Source: JBCBJX01 sp038522735 (GTDB taxonomy: Bacteria > Pseudomonadota > Alphaproteobacteria > Caulobacterales > Parvularculaceae). Taken from it: DNA of 15,246 nt. Positions 7,696 to 14,612 of the stretch are shown here, piece after piece. The notes below the pieces were generated by a model that was not told where the DNA came from, ran no database searches, and saw nothing but the letters and a program-made list of their open reading frames with translations. Location of the stretch: assembly GCA_038522735.1 (NCBI GenBank), contig JBCBJX010000081.1:1-15246 (forward strand), in the 5' to 3' direction. The translations under genes and the position numbers were made by a program. The first letter of the stretch is position 1; every line of letters starts with the position of its first letter.

Positions 7696-7697
7696 TT

Positions 7698-9146
7698 ATG
7701 TTGCGGATTGAAATGACGCCAGATTCGATCGCGGACCGCATGTCGCGCCCTTTGGCGACGCTAGGCCTCTGGCCGGCGGATCGCGCCACACGCTTCGGCT
7801 CGGGCGTCCCCGTACGCACGTTGACCGCGCTGCGCTGGCTCGCCATCGGAGGCCAATCGGCGGCGGTGCTCGTCACCCATTTCGGCCTCGGATACAATCT
7901 GCCGCTCGGCTGGTGCCTCGGCCTCATCGCCGCGAGCGCCTGGGTGAACATTTTCTGCCGCCTCGCCTTTTCGCCCCAGAGACGGCTGAATGATTTCGAG
8001 GCTTTTACCCTCCTCGCCTGGGACATCCTGCAGCTCGCGGCGCTCCTGTTCCTGACGGGCGGCCTTAAAAACCCGTTCTCGCTCCTCTTCCTCGCGCCGA
8101 CCTCGATCGCCGCGACCGTCCTGTCAGCGCGGCCGGCGGCGGCGATCGGCGTCCTCGCCCTCACCGCTGCGACCGCGCTTGCGGTCTTTCACCTGCCGTT
8201 TCCGTGGCGGACGGGCGAGACCCTGCAGCTGCCGCAGCTCTATCTCGTGGGCCACTGGCTCGCCCTCTCCCTCGGCGTCGTGTTCGCCGCGACCTACGCC
8301 TTCCAGATCGCCGCGGAGCGCGAGCGGATGCGAAACGCCCTCTCGGCGACCGAACTCGTCATGGCGCGCGAGCAGCGGCTTTCCGCCCTCGGCGGCCTGG
8401 CGGCGGCGGCGGCCCATGAACTCGGCACGCCCCTCGCAACCATTCAGGTGACGGCGAAAGAGATCCAGCGGGAGGCCGAAGCCTCAGATCCCGCGCTCGC
8501 AGAGGACGCGGCGCTCCTCGTCGGTCAGGCCCAGCGCTGCCGGTCGATCCTGGAGCGGCTGTCGAGCCACGGAGAGAGCGGCGACCTGATGCACGACACC
8601 GTCGCCGCCGCCCGCATCATCGAGGAGGCCGCCGAGCCCTTCACGGACGGGCCGAAAGCCGTCGAGATCGACGCCGCGGAAGCGGAGACCGCCGACCAGC
8701 TCGCACGCCGGGCCGAAGTGATCTACGGCCTTCGAAACATCATTGAGAACGCCGTTGATTTCGCTTCGGAAACGGTGCGCATCCACGCCGTCGCCGACGG
8801 CGAGCACCTTTCGATCCTGGTTGAGGACGACGGCCCCGGCTTCTCGCCGGAGATCCTCCCTCGCCTCGGCGAGCCCTACGTCACGAGCCGAAGCGGCCGG
8901 ACGAAGCGCGATCACCCCGAAGCGGAGATCGCCGGCGGCCTCGGCCTCGGCTTCTTTATCGCGAAGACACTGCTGGAGAGATCCGGCGCGACCGTTCATT
9001 ACGAGAACAGAACCGACAGGTCGGGCGCGCGGGTCGGCGTCCGCTGGGCGCTTGAGTCGCTCGCCCCGGCCGCGCCGGCCGAAACCGCGCGCGACCCGGC
9101 GCCGCAGACGCGCCTCCCCCATAGCCCCGCCGTCGATCCGGCCTAA
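7698..9146 (+). CDS. regB: Redox sensor histidine kinase RegB/PrrB/ActS
   Basis: RegB is a membrane histidine kinase that phosphorylates RegA when quinones are reduced or oxygen is low. Numbering here counts from a TTG at 7689; I prefer ATG 7698 (MLRIEMTPD), and ATG 7713 is a further option. About six membrane segments span residues ~45-207. The loop motif GGLKNPF (124-130) matches the conserved GGxxNPF ubiquinone-binding heptapeptide. The H-box is AAAHELGTPL with phospho-acceptor His243. Cys284 in AQRCRSILERL matches the conserved redox-active cysteine (Cys265 of Rhodobacter capsulatus RegB, from memory). The ATP domain has an N-box (NIIENAVD), DDGPGF and GGLGLGF. The last ~30 residues are an Ala/Pro-rich tail. 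regA follows 24 bases downstream, so the two should be one operon. Confidence 0.95.
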   Translation: MLRIEMTPDSIADRMSRPLATLGLWPADRATRFGSGVPVRTLTALRWLAIGGQSAAVLVTHFGLGYNLPLGWCLGLIAASAWVNIFCRLAFSPQRRLNDFEAFTLLAWDILQLAALLFLTGGLKNPFSLLFLAPTSIAATVLSARPAAAIGVLALTAATALAVFHLPFPWRTGETLQLPQLYLVGHWLALSLGVVFAATYAFQIAAERERMRNALSATELVMAREQRLSALGGLAAAAAHELGTPLATIQVTAKEIQREAEASDPALAEDAALLVGQAQRCRSILERLSSHGESGDLMHDTVAAARIIEEAAEPFTDGPKAVEIDAAEAETADQLARRAEVIYGLRNIIENAVDFASETVRIHAVADGEHLSILVEDDGPGFSPEILPRLGEPYVTSRSGRTKRDHPEAEIAGGLGLGFFIAKTLLERSGATVHYENRTDRSGARVGVRWALESLAPAAPAETARDPAPQTRLPHSPAVDPA

Positions 9147-9170
9147 ATCATTGATATGATGGAGACAGCC

Positions 9171-9737
9171 ATGATGCAGACCGCTGAAGCGCCGCAACCG
9201 CGTACCGATGTTCCCGATCCGACGATCATGATCGTTGAGGACGACGAAGCTTTCCGCAACCGCCTCGGCCGCGCCATGGAGCGACGCGGGTTCGTACCGA
9301 CCGTCGCCGCCTCCGTTGCGGAAGCGCGCGCCGCCCTCGCCGACGCCTCGCCCGCCTACGCCGTCGTCGATCTCCGTCTCGAAGACGGCGACGGGCTCGA
9401 GGTCGTTGAAATGATCCGCCAGAAACGCGCCGACTGCCGCGTCGTCATTCTCACAGGATACGGCGCGATCGCGACCGCCGTCGCCGCAGTGAAAGCGGGC
9501 GCCGTCGATTATCTGGCAAAACCGGCGGATGCGGACGATATTGAAAAGGCGCTTCTCGCCCCGGAAGGTGCGATGCCCGAGCCGCCCGAAAACCCCATGT
9601 CCGCCGACCGCGTCCGCTGGGAGCACATCCAGCGCGTCTACGAACTGTGCGGACACAATGTCTCGGAAACCGCCCGACGCCTCGGCATGCACCGGCGGAC
9701 GCTGCAGCGGATCCTTGCGAAGCGCGCGCCGCGGTAA
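9171..9737 (+). CDS. regA: Response regulator RegA/PrrA/ActR
   Basis: RegA is the DNA-binding partner of RegB and controls genes for respiration, carbon and nitrogen metabolism and, in phototrophs, photosynthesis. I chose ATG 9171 because GGAG (9161-9164) sits six bases ahead; two earlier in-frame ATGs at 9156 and 9159 overlap that site. The result is 188 residues. The receiver domain (~18-130) has acidic Asp24 and Asp25 (VEDDEAF), phospho-acceptor Asp67 (VVDLRLEDGDGL), Thr95 and Lys117 (LAKPAD). A proline linker (PEPPENP) leads to a Fis-type helix-turn-helix at the C-terminus (NVSETARRLGMHRRTLQRIL), nearly identical to the highly conserved RegA helix pair. It should recognise RegA-type sites. 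It ends 19 bases from a convergent acetyltransferase gene. Confidence 0.96.
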   Translation: MMQTAEAPQPRTDVPDPTIMIVEDDEAFRNRLGRAMERRGFVPTVAASVAEARAALADASPAYAVVDLRLEDGDGLEVVEMIRQKRADCRVVILTGYGAIATAVAAVKAGAVDYLAKPADADDIEKALLAPEGAMPEPPENPMSADRVRWEHIQRVYELCGHNVSETARRLGMHRRTLQRILAKRAPR

Positions 9738-9756
9738 GGACGTCCGACAACGGTAG

Positions 9757-10254
9757 TCAGAGGATTCTGTAAGCTTGTTGAGTGCAAAGCGCCTTTGACC
9801 GCTTGCTTGGCGAAATCTCGTGCGTCGCGTCCCGGTCCTTAACTCGCCGGAAGCCAATCGCTTCATAAAACTTCGCCGCCGCGACTGTATCGGTCCTGAG
9901 ACGGATTAGATCGTAACTCCGTTCGCCTCGAGAGAGGAGCTCCCATACCAGAGCCCCGCCGACGCCCAAGCGCCTCCAGCCTGGTCGGATGTAGAGATGG
10001 CGCAGGCGTCCGGTCGTTTCAGGTGCGCCGTATGGATCGTGAGAGAGGCCGCCGACGGCGACCAGCTCGTTCTTGTCCGACAATCCGATAAAATGCGCGG
10101 CGCGAGCGGCGAAAACGGGCTCACCGCTTTCAATGGATCTAAGTATACGATCAAGGAAGCGGAATCCCTCCGCACGCGCCTCTGCGACCAGTTGCGTCCT
10201 CCGGAACGCAGGAGGAGCGATCGTTTTGAAGCGCACGTCCAGAGCAGCCTCCAT
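9757..10254 (-). CDS. GNAT-family N-acetyltransferase
   Basis: A 165-residue protein of the Gcn5-related acetyltransferase fold, which moves an acetyl group from acetyl-CoA to an amine. The substrate cannot be inferred. The acetyl-CoA pyrophosphate loop is RRLGVG (94-99), after the strand RLRHLYIRPGW; the C-terminal motif AAAKFYEAIGFRRVKD (125-140) is also typical. The start is uncertain: ATG 10254 is used here, but a GTG at 10236 (VRFKTIAPP), preceded by GGAGG, would remove six residues. By eye, base composition is somewhat lower in GC than the flanks, which would fit a mobile accessory gene but is weak evidence. It stands alone between regA (convergent) and the M16 peptidase (divergent). 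Confidence 0.82.
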   Translation of the reverse strand: MEAALDVRFKTIAPPAFRRTQLVAEARAEGFRFLDRILRSIESGEPVFAARAAHFIGLSDKNELVAVGGLSHDPYGAPETTGRLRHLYIRPGWRRLGVGGALVWELLSRGERSYDLIRLRTDTVAAAKFYEAIGFRRVKDRDATHEISPSKRSKALCTQQAYRIL

Positions 10255-10348
10255 CGCGACGCCCCGCCGGGTGCGGCGAGCATCTCGCTACCGCGATCGT
10301 GTTTCGACCAACCGCATCTGATGCGCGACGAACCGCGCCAGTCTCGCC

Positions 10349-10377
10349 TTGACCCGCCGCCTGTGCGGCGATCCGAT
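10349..10377 (+). promoter_or_regulatory. Candidate promoter of the M16 peptidase with a palindromic spacer
   Basis: TTGACC (10349-10354) and TCCGAT (10372-10377) are 17 bases apart, with a predicted start about 30 bases before the GTG. The -35 is good (five of six); the -10 is poor (three of six). The spacer contains a perfect inverted repeat, CGCCGC-CTGT-GCGGCG (10355-10370), which could be an operator. This is the only plausible signal I see in the 160-base divergent gap 10255-10414. Confidence 0.3.
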
Positions 10378-10414
10378 CCCGCCGAACCTCTGTTTAGCAG
10401 CCAGGAAACGCCTC

Positions 10415-13135
10415 GTGAAACAAACGCTTCTCTCCTTCGCCGCCGCTTCGATCGTCGCCCTCGCCCAGCCCGCCGCCGCCCAGTCCGTCGATATTCCGTT
10501 CGAGAAGTTCGAGCTCGACAACGGGCTGACCGTCGTCGTGCACGAGGACCGCAAGGCGCCGCTGGTCGCGGTGTCGGTCTGGTACGGCGTCGGCTCGCGG
10601 GACGAGCCGGAAGGGAAATCGGGTTTCGCGCACCTCTTCGAACACCTGATGTTCAACGGCACCGAGAACTACGACGACGAGTGGTTCAAGCCGCTGCAGG
10701 AAGTCGGCGCGACAGACCTTAACGGCACAACGTCCTTCGACCGGACGAACTATTTCCAGACCGTTCCAACCCCGGCGCTTGAGCGCATCCTGTGGATGGA
10801 ATCGGACCGTATGGGAAACCTTCTCGGCGTCGTGACGCAGGATAAGCTCGACGAGCAGCGGGGCGTCGTCCAGAACGAAAAGCGCCAAGGCGAGAACCAG
10901 CCCTACGGTCGCGCGTTCACCAACATCATCCAGAACCTCTTTCCTTCGGACCATCCGTACTCGCACCTCCCCATCGGCTCGATGGAAGACCTCGACGCAG
11001 CCTCACTCGATGATGTGAAGGCGTGGTTCGAGGAGTATTACGGTGCGGCGAACGCCGTGCTGGTGCTCGCCGGCGACATCGACGCTGAAGAAGCGAAACC
11101 CCTTGTCGAGAAATACTTCGGATGGGTCGACGCCGGACCGCCGCTGACGAAATGGGAAGGCTGGGTCCCGGTCCGCGACGCCGACACGCGCGAGGTCATG
11201 TTCGACCGCGTGCCCCAGACCCGCATCTACAAGCTGTGGCTGACGCCGGGCTCCACGACCAAGGCCGCGACGGATCTCGGCATTGCGGCGAGCGTCCTCG
11301 GGGACGGCAAGAACAGCCGTCTTTATAAGGAGCTCGTCTACGACAAGCAGACGGCATCCGACATCTCGGTCTTTAACCTCGGCCTGGAGATGGCGTCGAT
11401 CTTCGGCGTGATCGCGACGGTGAAACCGGATGCGGACGTCGCCGCCGTCGAAGCCGACATGGACGAGACCATCGCGCAGTTTCTCGCGAAAGGCCCGACC
11501 CGCAAGGAGGTGGAGCTCGTCGCGACGAAAACCTCGGCCGGCCTCATCCGCGGACTTGAGAAAGTGGGCGGGTTTTCGGGCAAGGCGGTGACCCTCGCCG
11601 AAGGCGAACTTTATGCGGATGATCCAGGCTTCTATAAGCAGCGCCTTCAATGGCTGGAAGAGGCCGGGCCGCGCAACGTGTCCCAGACCGCCCGCGAATG
11701 GCTGACCAAGGGCTCGCACACCCTGACGATCAAGCCGTTTCCGGATTATAAGACGATCCCCGATGCAACCGACCGCACGGCGCTGCCGGCCGTTGACACG
11801 AGCCCGGAGCTCGTCTTCCCGGACATTCAGACCGCGACCCTGTCGAACGGCCTCGAGGTGGTGTTCGCAAAGCGCGACGCCGTGCCCGTCGTTGAAATGT
11901 CGATCCAGTTCGATGCAGGCTATGCGGCGGACCAGGGCGGCAAGCTCGGCGTCGCCTCCTTCGCCGGCGCCATGCTGGACGAAGGCGCCGGGAAGCGCGA
12001 TGCGCTCGAACTGGCGGGCGACCTCGAACGCCTCGGCGCGAACCTCAGCGTTTCCTCGAACGTCGACGTGACGACCGTCCGCCTCTCCGCGCTTACGGCG
12101 AACCTGGAGGAGAGCATCGACATCATGGCGGACGTCGTCTGCGACCCCGCTTTCGATGAGGAGGAGATCGAGCGGCTGCGTTCGCGCTGGATCGCCCAGA
12201 TCAAGCAGGAAAAAGCTCAGCCGATCGCCATCGCCCTGCGCACCATGCCGCCGCTCCTTTATGGCGAAGATCACGCCTACGGCGTGCCGCTCACCGGTTC
12301 CGGTACAGAGGAGTCCATCAGCTCGCTGACCCGTTCAGACCTCGTTTCTTTCCACCAGTCGTGGATGCGCCCGGACAACGCCACCGTCTACGTGGTCGGC
12401 GATACGGGCCTGAATGAGATCGTCGATGTCCTGGAAGACAAGTTCGGCGGCTGGCGCGCCCCGAGCGGCGCGAAACCTGAAAAGAACGTCGCTGCGGTTC
12501 CGCTACCCACCGCGCCGAAGGTGGTCATCGTCGATCGTCCGGGATCGCCGCAATCGTTCATCCTCGCGGGCCATCTGGCGCCGGGCGCCGGCGCTGAAAA
12601 CAATATCGCCATCGAAGCAATGAACGACGTCCTCGGGGGCAGCTTCAACGCCCGGATCAACACCAATCTGCGTGAAGACAAAGGTTGGTCCTACGGCGCC
12701 CGGTCGATCCTCTTCGGCGCTGCAGGCCAGCGGCCGTGGCTCGTCTACGCCCCGGTGCAGACGGACAAAACGGCCGCCTCCCTATCTGAGATCGTGAAGG
12801 AGGTCGAAGGCTATCTCGGCGACAATCCGGCGACAGCGGACGAGCTGCGCCTCGTCACCCTCGACGCGATCCGCTCACTGCCGGGTTCCTTCGAAACCGC
12901 CGGGAACGTTCTCGGCAGCCTGACGACGTCGGGCCGCTATGGCCGGCCGCTTGATTATCCGGCCACGCTGAAAGCCCAGTACGACCGGCTGACGCCTCAA
13001 TCGGTCACGGCGACGGCGAAAGCGGTTCTCGAACCGAGCGCCATCACCTGGCTCATCGTCGGCGACCGTGCGGCGATCGAAGAGGAAGTGGCTGATCTCG
13101 GACTCGGCGAAATCATTGTCAGCGAAATCCGCTGA
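10415..13135 (+). CDS. M16 family zinc peptidase, periplasmic, two-domain
   Basis: A 906-residue insulinase/pitrilysin-like peptidase. The start is GTG 10415, with AGGAA (10403-10407) seven bases upstream; reading further upstream needs a TTG and adds an unlikely leader. Residues 1-23 are a signal peptide ending AQPAAAQ, so the enzyme is exported. The N-terminal half holds the inverted zinc motif HLFEH (73-77) and a downstream Glu155 (VVQNEKRQGENQ) at about the usual spacing. The C-terminal half, from about residue 468, repeats the M16 fold but lacks the zinc motif: the equivalent stretch reads GVASFAGAMLDEGA. It keeps the substrate-binding region (GGSFNARINTNLRE and GWSYGA, ~740-765). This active-plus-inactive arrangement is normal for single-chain M16 enzymes. 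Such proteins probably degrade peptides in the periplasm; the substrate is unknown. Confidence 0.93.
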   Translation: MKQTLLSFAAASIVALAQPAAAQSVDIPFEKFELDNGLTVVVHEDRKAPLVAVSVWYGVGSRDEPEGKSGFAHLFEHLMFNGTENYDDEWFKPLQEVGATDLNGTTSFDRTNYFQTVPTPALERILWMESDRMGNLLGVVTQDKLDEQRGVVQNEKRQGENQPYGRAFTNIIQNLFPSDHPYSHLPIGSMEDLDAASLDDVKAWFEEYYGAANAVLVLAGDIDAEEAKPLVEKYFGWVDAGPPLTKWEGWVPVRDADTREVMFDRVPQTRIYKLWLTPGSTTKAATDLGIAASVLGDGKNSRLYKELVYDKQTASDISVFNLGLEMASIFGVIATVKPDADVAAVEADMDETIAQFLAKGPTRKEVELVATKTSAGLIRGLEKVGGFSGKAVTLAEGELYADDPGFYKQRLQWLEEAGPRNVSQTAREWLTKGSHTLTIKPFPDYKTIPDATDRTALPAVDTSPELVFPDIQTATLSNGLEVVFAKRDAVPVVEMSIQFDAGYAADQGGKLGVASFAGAMLDEGAGKRDALELAGDLERLGANLSVSSNVDVTTVRLSALTANLEESIDIMADVVCDPAFDEEEIERLRSRWIAQIKQEKAQPIAIALRTMPPLLYGEDHAYGVPLTGSGTEESISSLTRSDLVSFHQSWMRPDNATVYVVGDTGLNEIVDVLEDKFGGWRAPSGAKPEKNVAAVPLPTAPKVVIVDRPGSPQSFILAGHLAPGAGAENNIAIEAMNDVLGGSFNARINTNLREDKGWSYGARSILFGAAGQRPWLVYAPVQTDKTAASLSEIVKEVEGYLGDNPATADELRLVTLDAIRSLPGSFETAGNVLGSLTTSGRYGRPLDYPATLKAQYDRLTPQSVTATAKAVLEPSAITWLIVGDRAAIEEEVADLGLGEIIVSEIR

Positions 13136-13142
13136 GCAAGCG

Positions 13143-13163
13143 CTCTCGCCCACGAGGCGGGAG
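13143..13163 (+). terminator. Possible hairpin after the M16 gene
   Basis: CTCTCGCC (13143-13150) can pair with GGCGGGAG (13156-13163) around a CACGA loop, with one G-U pair. It begins eight bases after the M16 stop codon. No T tract follows, so termination is uncertain. Confidence 0.35.
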
Positions 13164-13170
13164 CTTCAGG

Positions 13171-13201
13171 CGTCACCCCGCGGACAAGCCGCTGGGTGAC
13201 G
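13171..13201. repeat. Long intergenic palindrome between convergent M16 and mmcB
   Basis: CGTCACCC (13171-13178) and GGGTGACG (13194-13201) are perfect 8-base arms. Inside them, after one mismatch, GCGG and CCGC add four pairs around an ACAAG loop. The element ends ten bases before the mmcB stop codon and lies between two converging genes. It could serve as a bidirectional 3' end, although neither side has a T tract. Its GTCACCCC/GGGTGAC arms also resemble the palindromic intergenic repeats common in alphaproteobacterial genomes. Confidence 0.55.
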
Positions 13202-13211
13202 AGCGACCAGA

Positions 13212-13673
13212 TCACGCCCCGAACTGTCTGAGGGCGGACTGGCGGGCGAAGCGGAGGAGCACAGACCGGCGCCGCGCGGCGGCGAGGCCCGTCTCCGGCG
13301 CGTCGCGCACCACCGCGCCGCCGAAACCGTCGGCGCAGATGAGACCCGCCTCATCGGGCAGGAGGCCGGTCGGGAACCGCTCGTCGACGGCGAAGAAAAA
13401 CCGGTCGCAGAAGCCGAGATAGTCCGGCCACTTTGCATCGACTTCGAAGTCCTCACGGCAGGACTTCACCTCCGCGAAGACGAGCCCGCCTTTTTTGTCG
13501 AGCGCCGCGACGTCCACCCGACGGCCGCTTGCGAGGCGAAACTCCGTCAGCGGCGCCCAGCCATGATCGAGGAAAAGCCGAACCACGCCCCGCGTCACGG
13601 CGAGGGTGACGTCGGGGCGCGCGGCCGGGGCTTCGGGCGCGATGTCGGGCGGAGCGGCGTCCATGCCGCCCAT
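13212..13673 (-). CDS. mmcB: MmcB-family DNA repair protein
   Basis: This matches the MmcB family, known in alphaproteobacteria and linked in Caulobacter to damage-related mutagenesis or repair. The start is taken as ATG 13673 (MGGMDAAPPD), 153 residues; ATG 13664 is also possible. A TTG at 13700 is unlikely because it lies inside a terminator-like hairpin. The core looks like a PD-(D/E)XK nuclease fold: Glu44 (LTEFRL), Asp54 (RRVDVAALD), and Glu68-x-Lys70 (VFAEVKS), followed by a helical region with KWPDYLGFCDRFFFAV. Putative catalytic residues are all present. No Shine-Dalgarno is evident. It lies downstream of the barrel-protein gene on the same strand and may depend on read-through. Family assignment is good; nuclease activity is inferred from the fold. 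Confidence 0.85.
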   Translation of the reverse strand: MGGMDAAPPDIAPEAPAARPDVTLAVTRGVVRLFLDHGWAPLTEFRLASGRRVDVAALDKKGGLVFAEVKSCREDFEVDAKWPDYLGFCDRFFFAVDERFPTGLLPDEAGLICADGFGGAVVRDAPETGLAAARRRSVLLRFARQSALRQFGA

Positions 13674-13683
13674 AGAACAGACG

Positions 13684-13718
13684 AAGAACGCGCCCGTCAA
13701 ACTGACGAGCGCGCTCTC
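13684..13718 (-). terminator. Strong hairpin between the barrel-protein gene and mmcB
   Basis: On the minus strand GAGCGCGCTCGTCA (13716-13703) pairs with TGACGGGCGCGTTC (13699-13686) around a three-base loop, giving 14 pairs of which two are G-U. Two further outer pairs, A-U and G-U, are possible. Both imperfect positions become G-U only in minus-strand RNA; in plus-strand RNA they would be A-C mismatches, so the hairpin is oriented. It begins about 22 bases after the barrel-gene stop and is followed by the moderately U-rich TTCGTCTGTTCT. An intrinsic terminator or attenuator is the best reading. Confidence 0.6.
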
Positions 13719-13739
13719 AATAGCCGACCTGGCGAAAGC

Positions 13740-14540
13740 CTAGAAGAAGAAGCGGACGCCCGCGTAGGCGGCGGGCCCCGCCATCTTCAGATTGACGTCG
13801 GCCTGGGACGGGGAGCCGCCAACGAAGACGGTGGCGTCCGTATCGCCGTTCACCACAGCCTCGTAGCGCGCCTCGCCAAAGACAGCCGTCCGTCTGCCAA
13901 GCATGTATTCAAGTCCGATTGTCGCTTTCGCGACGAATGTGTCGACCTCCTGGCTGAAGCCGACGCCGGCCAGACAGTCCGTCACAACCCCCGCGAGTAT
14001 GCAGTTGCCGGTGACCGTATCCTGATCGCCGTCGAGGAAGATCGCGGTCGCATCCACTTCGTAGACGCCGTATCCGAAGCCTGCGCCGAAATAGGGCCGG
14101 AACACGCGGGCGATCGTCCAGTCGTAATAGCCCATGAGGGCGACGTCGTAGCCGGAGACCTCGCCGTCGAAGACGAGGGGATCGTTCGCCTCAAGCGACG
14201 TATCAAACTGCTGGATCGAGACATCCTGGGTCCGATCGACGGATTGGGCGCCGACGCCGTTCAGCGTCAGCTCCTCAAGCGCGAAGTCGTCGACGAAATA
14301 GCGACCGTTCAACTCAAAACGAAGGCCCGCGCCGCGCGGCGTTCGCTTGCGCCAGCCGAGGCCGGCCGTAGCGACGAGACCGCCTTCATAGTCCGCCTCG
14401 AAAGAGCGTCCGCTCGCGTCCGTATCATCGACAGTGATGTCGGTCGCGTAGCCGCCGCCGACGGTGATGTAGAGATCGCCCGCGTGGGCGGGATGCGCCG
14501 CCATCGCGAGCGCGAGCAAAATAGGAGTAGTGCGAACCAT
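13740..14540 (-). CDS. Outer-membrane beta-barrel protein
   Basis: A 266-residue exported protein of unknown role. Residues 1-20 are a signal peptide (hydrophobic core PILLALAMAA, cleavage site AHA/GDLYIT). The mature part alternates short amphipathic strands with Gly/Asp-rich turns (DLYITVGGGYATDITV, GGLVATAGLGWRK, GLRFELNGRYFV, YDVALMGYYDWT, RPYFGAGFGYGVYEV, FVAKATIGLEYML, AAYAGVRFFF). It ends in Phe, the usual BamA recognition signal. Length and strand count suggest an 8- to 10-stranded barrel of the OmpA/Opa-like porin superfamily. Two cysteines in one loop (CILAGVVTDC) could form a disulfide. The start is ATG 14540, with a distant GAGG 12 bases upstream. The leader can fold back on the start codon. 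The gene follows the ferredoxin gene after 72 bases. Confidence 0.8.
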   Translation of the reverse strand: MVRTTPILLALAMAAHPAHAGDLYITVGGGYATDITVDDTDASGRSFEADYEGGLVATAGLGWRKRTPRGAGLRFELNGRYFVDDFALEELTLNGVGAQSVDRTQDVSIQQFDTSLEANDPLVFDGEVSGYDVALMGYYDWTIARVFRPYFGAGFGYGVYEVDATAIFLDGDQDTVTGNCILAGVVTDCLAGVGFSQEVDTFVAKATIGLEYMLGRRTAVFGEARYEAVVNGDTDATVFVGGSPSQADVNLKMAGPAAYAGVRFFF

Positions 14541-14596
14541 GGCGCCTGGGATCCTCGCCGTCTGCCTGTCGCGGGGGAGTATCGGCGCCTATGGTT
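14535..14596 (-). promoter_or_regulatory. Inverted repeat pairing the 5' leader with the barrel-gene start codon
   Basis: In minus-strand RNA, AACCAUAGGCGCC (14596-14584) is complementary to GGCGCCAUGGUU (14546-14535), giving 12 base pairs with one bulged A. The second arm contains the AUG start codon (14540-14538). The 37-base loop contains the likely Shine-Dalgarno GAGG. The arms fill most of the 72-base gap behind the ferredoxin stop codon. This is visible in the sequence; a control role is inferred. Confidence 0.45.
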
Positions 14597-14612
14597 AGCG
14601 AAGAATGAAGCC

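Noticed and set aside
8484..9866. 460-codon open frame antisense to regB-regA
   Set aside because: Both sense genes show complete conserved motifs through this region; the antisense product resembles no family and crosses into the acetyltransferase gene.
11947..11988. Loss of the zinc motif in the second half of the M16 protein as a sign of decay
   Set aside because: Single-chain M16 peptidases normally have one active and one inactive half; the binding residues of the second half are kept.
11003..12274. 423-codon open frame antisense to the M16 peptidase
   Set aside because: The sense strand encodes an unmistakable M16 protein across the whole region; the antisense product has low-complexity composition and no ribosome binding site I can credit.
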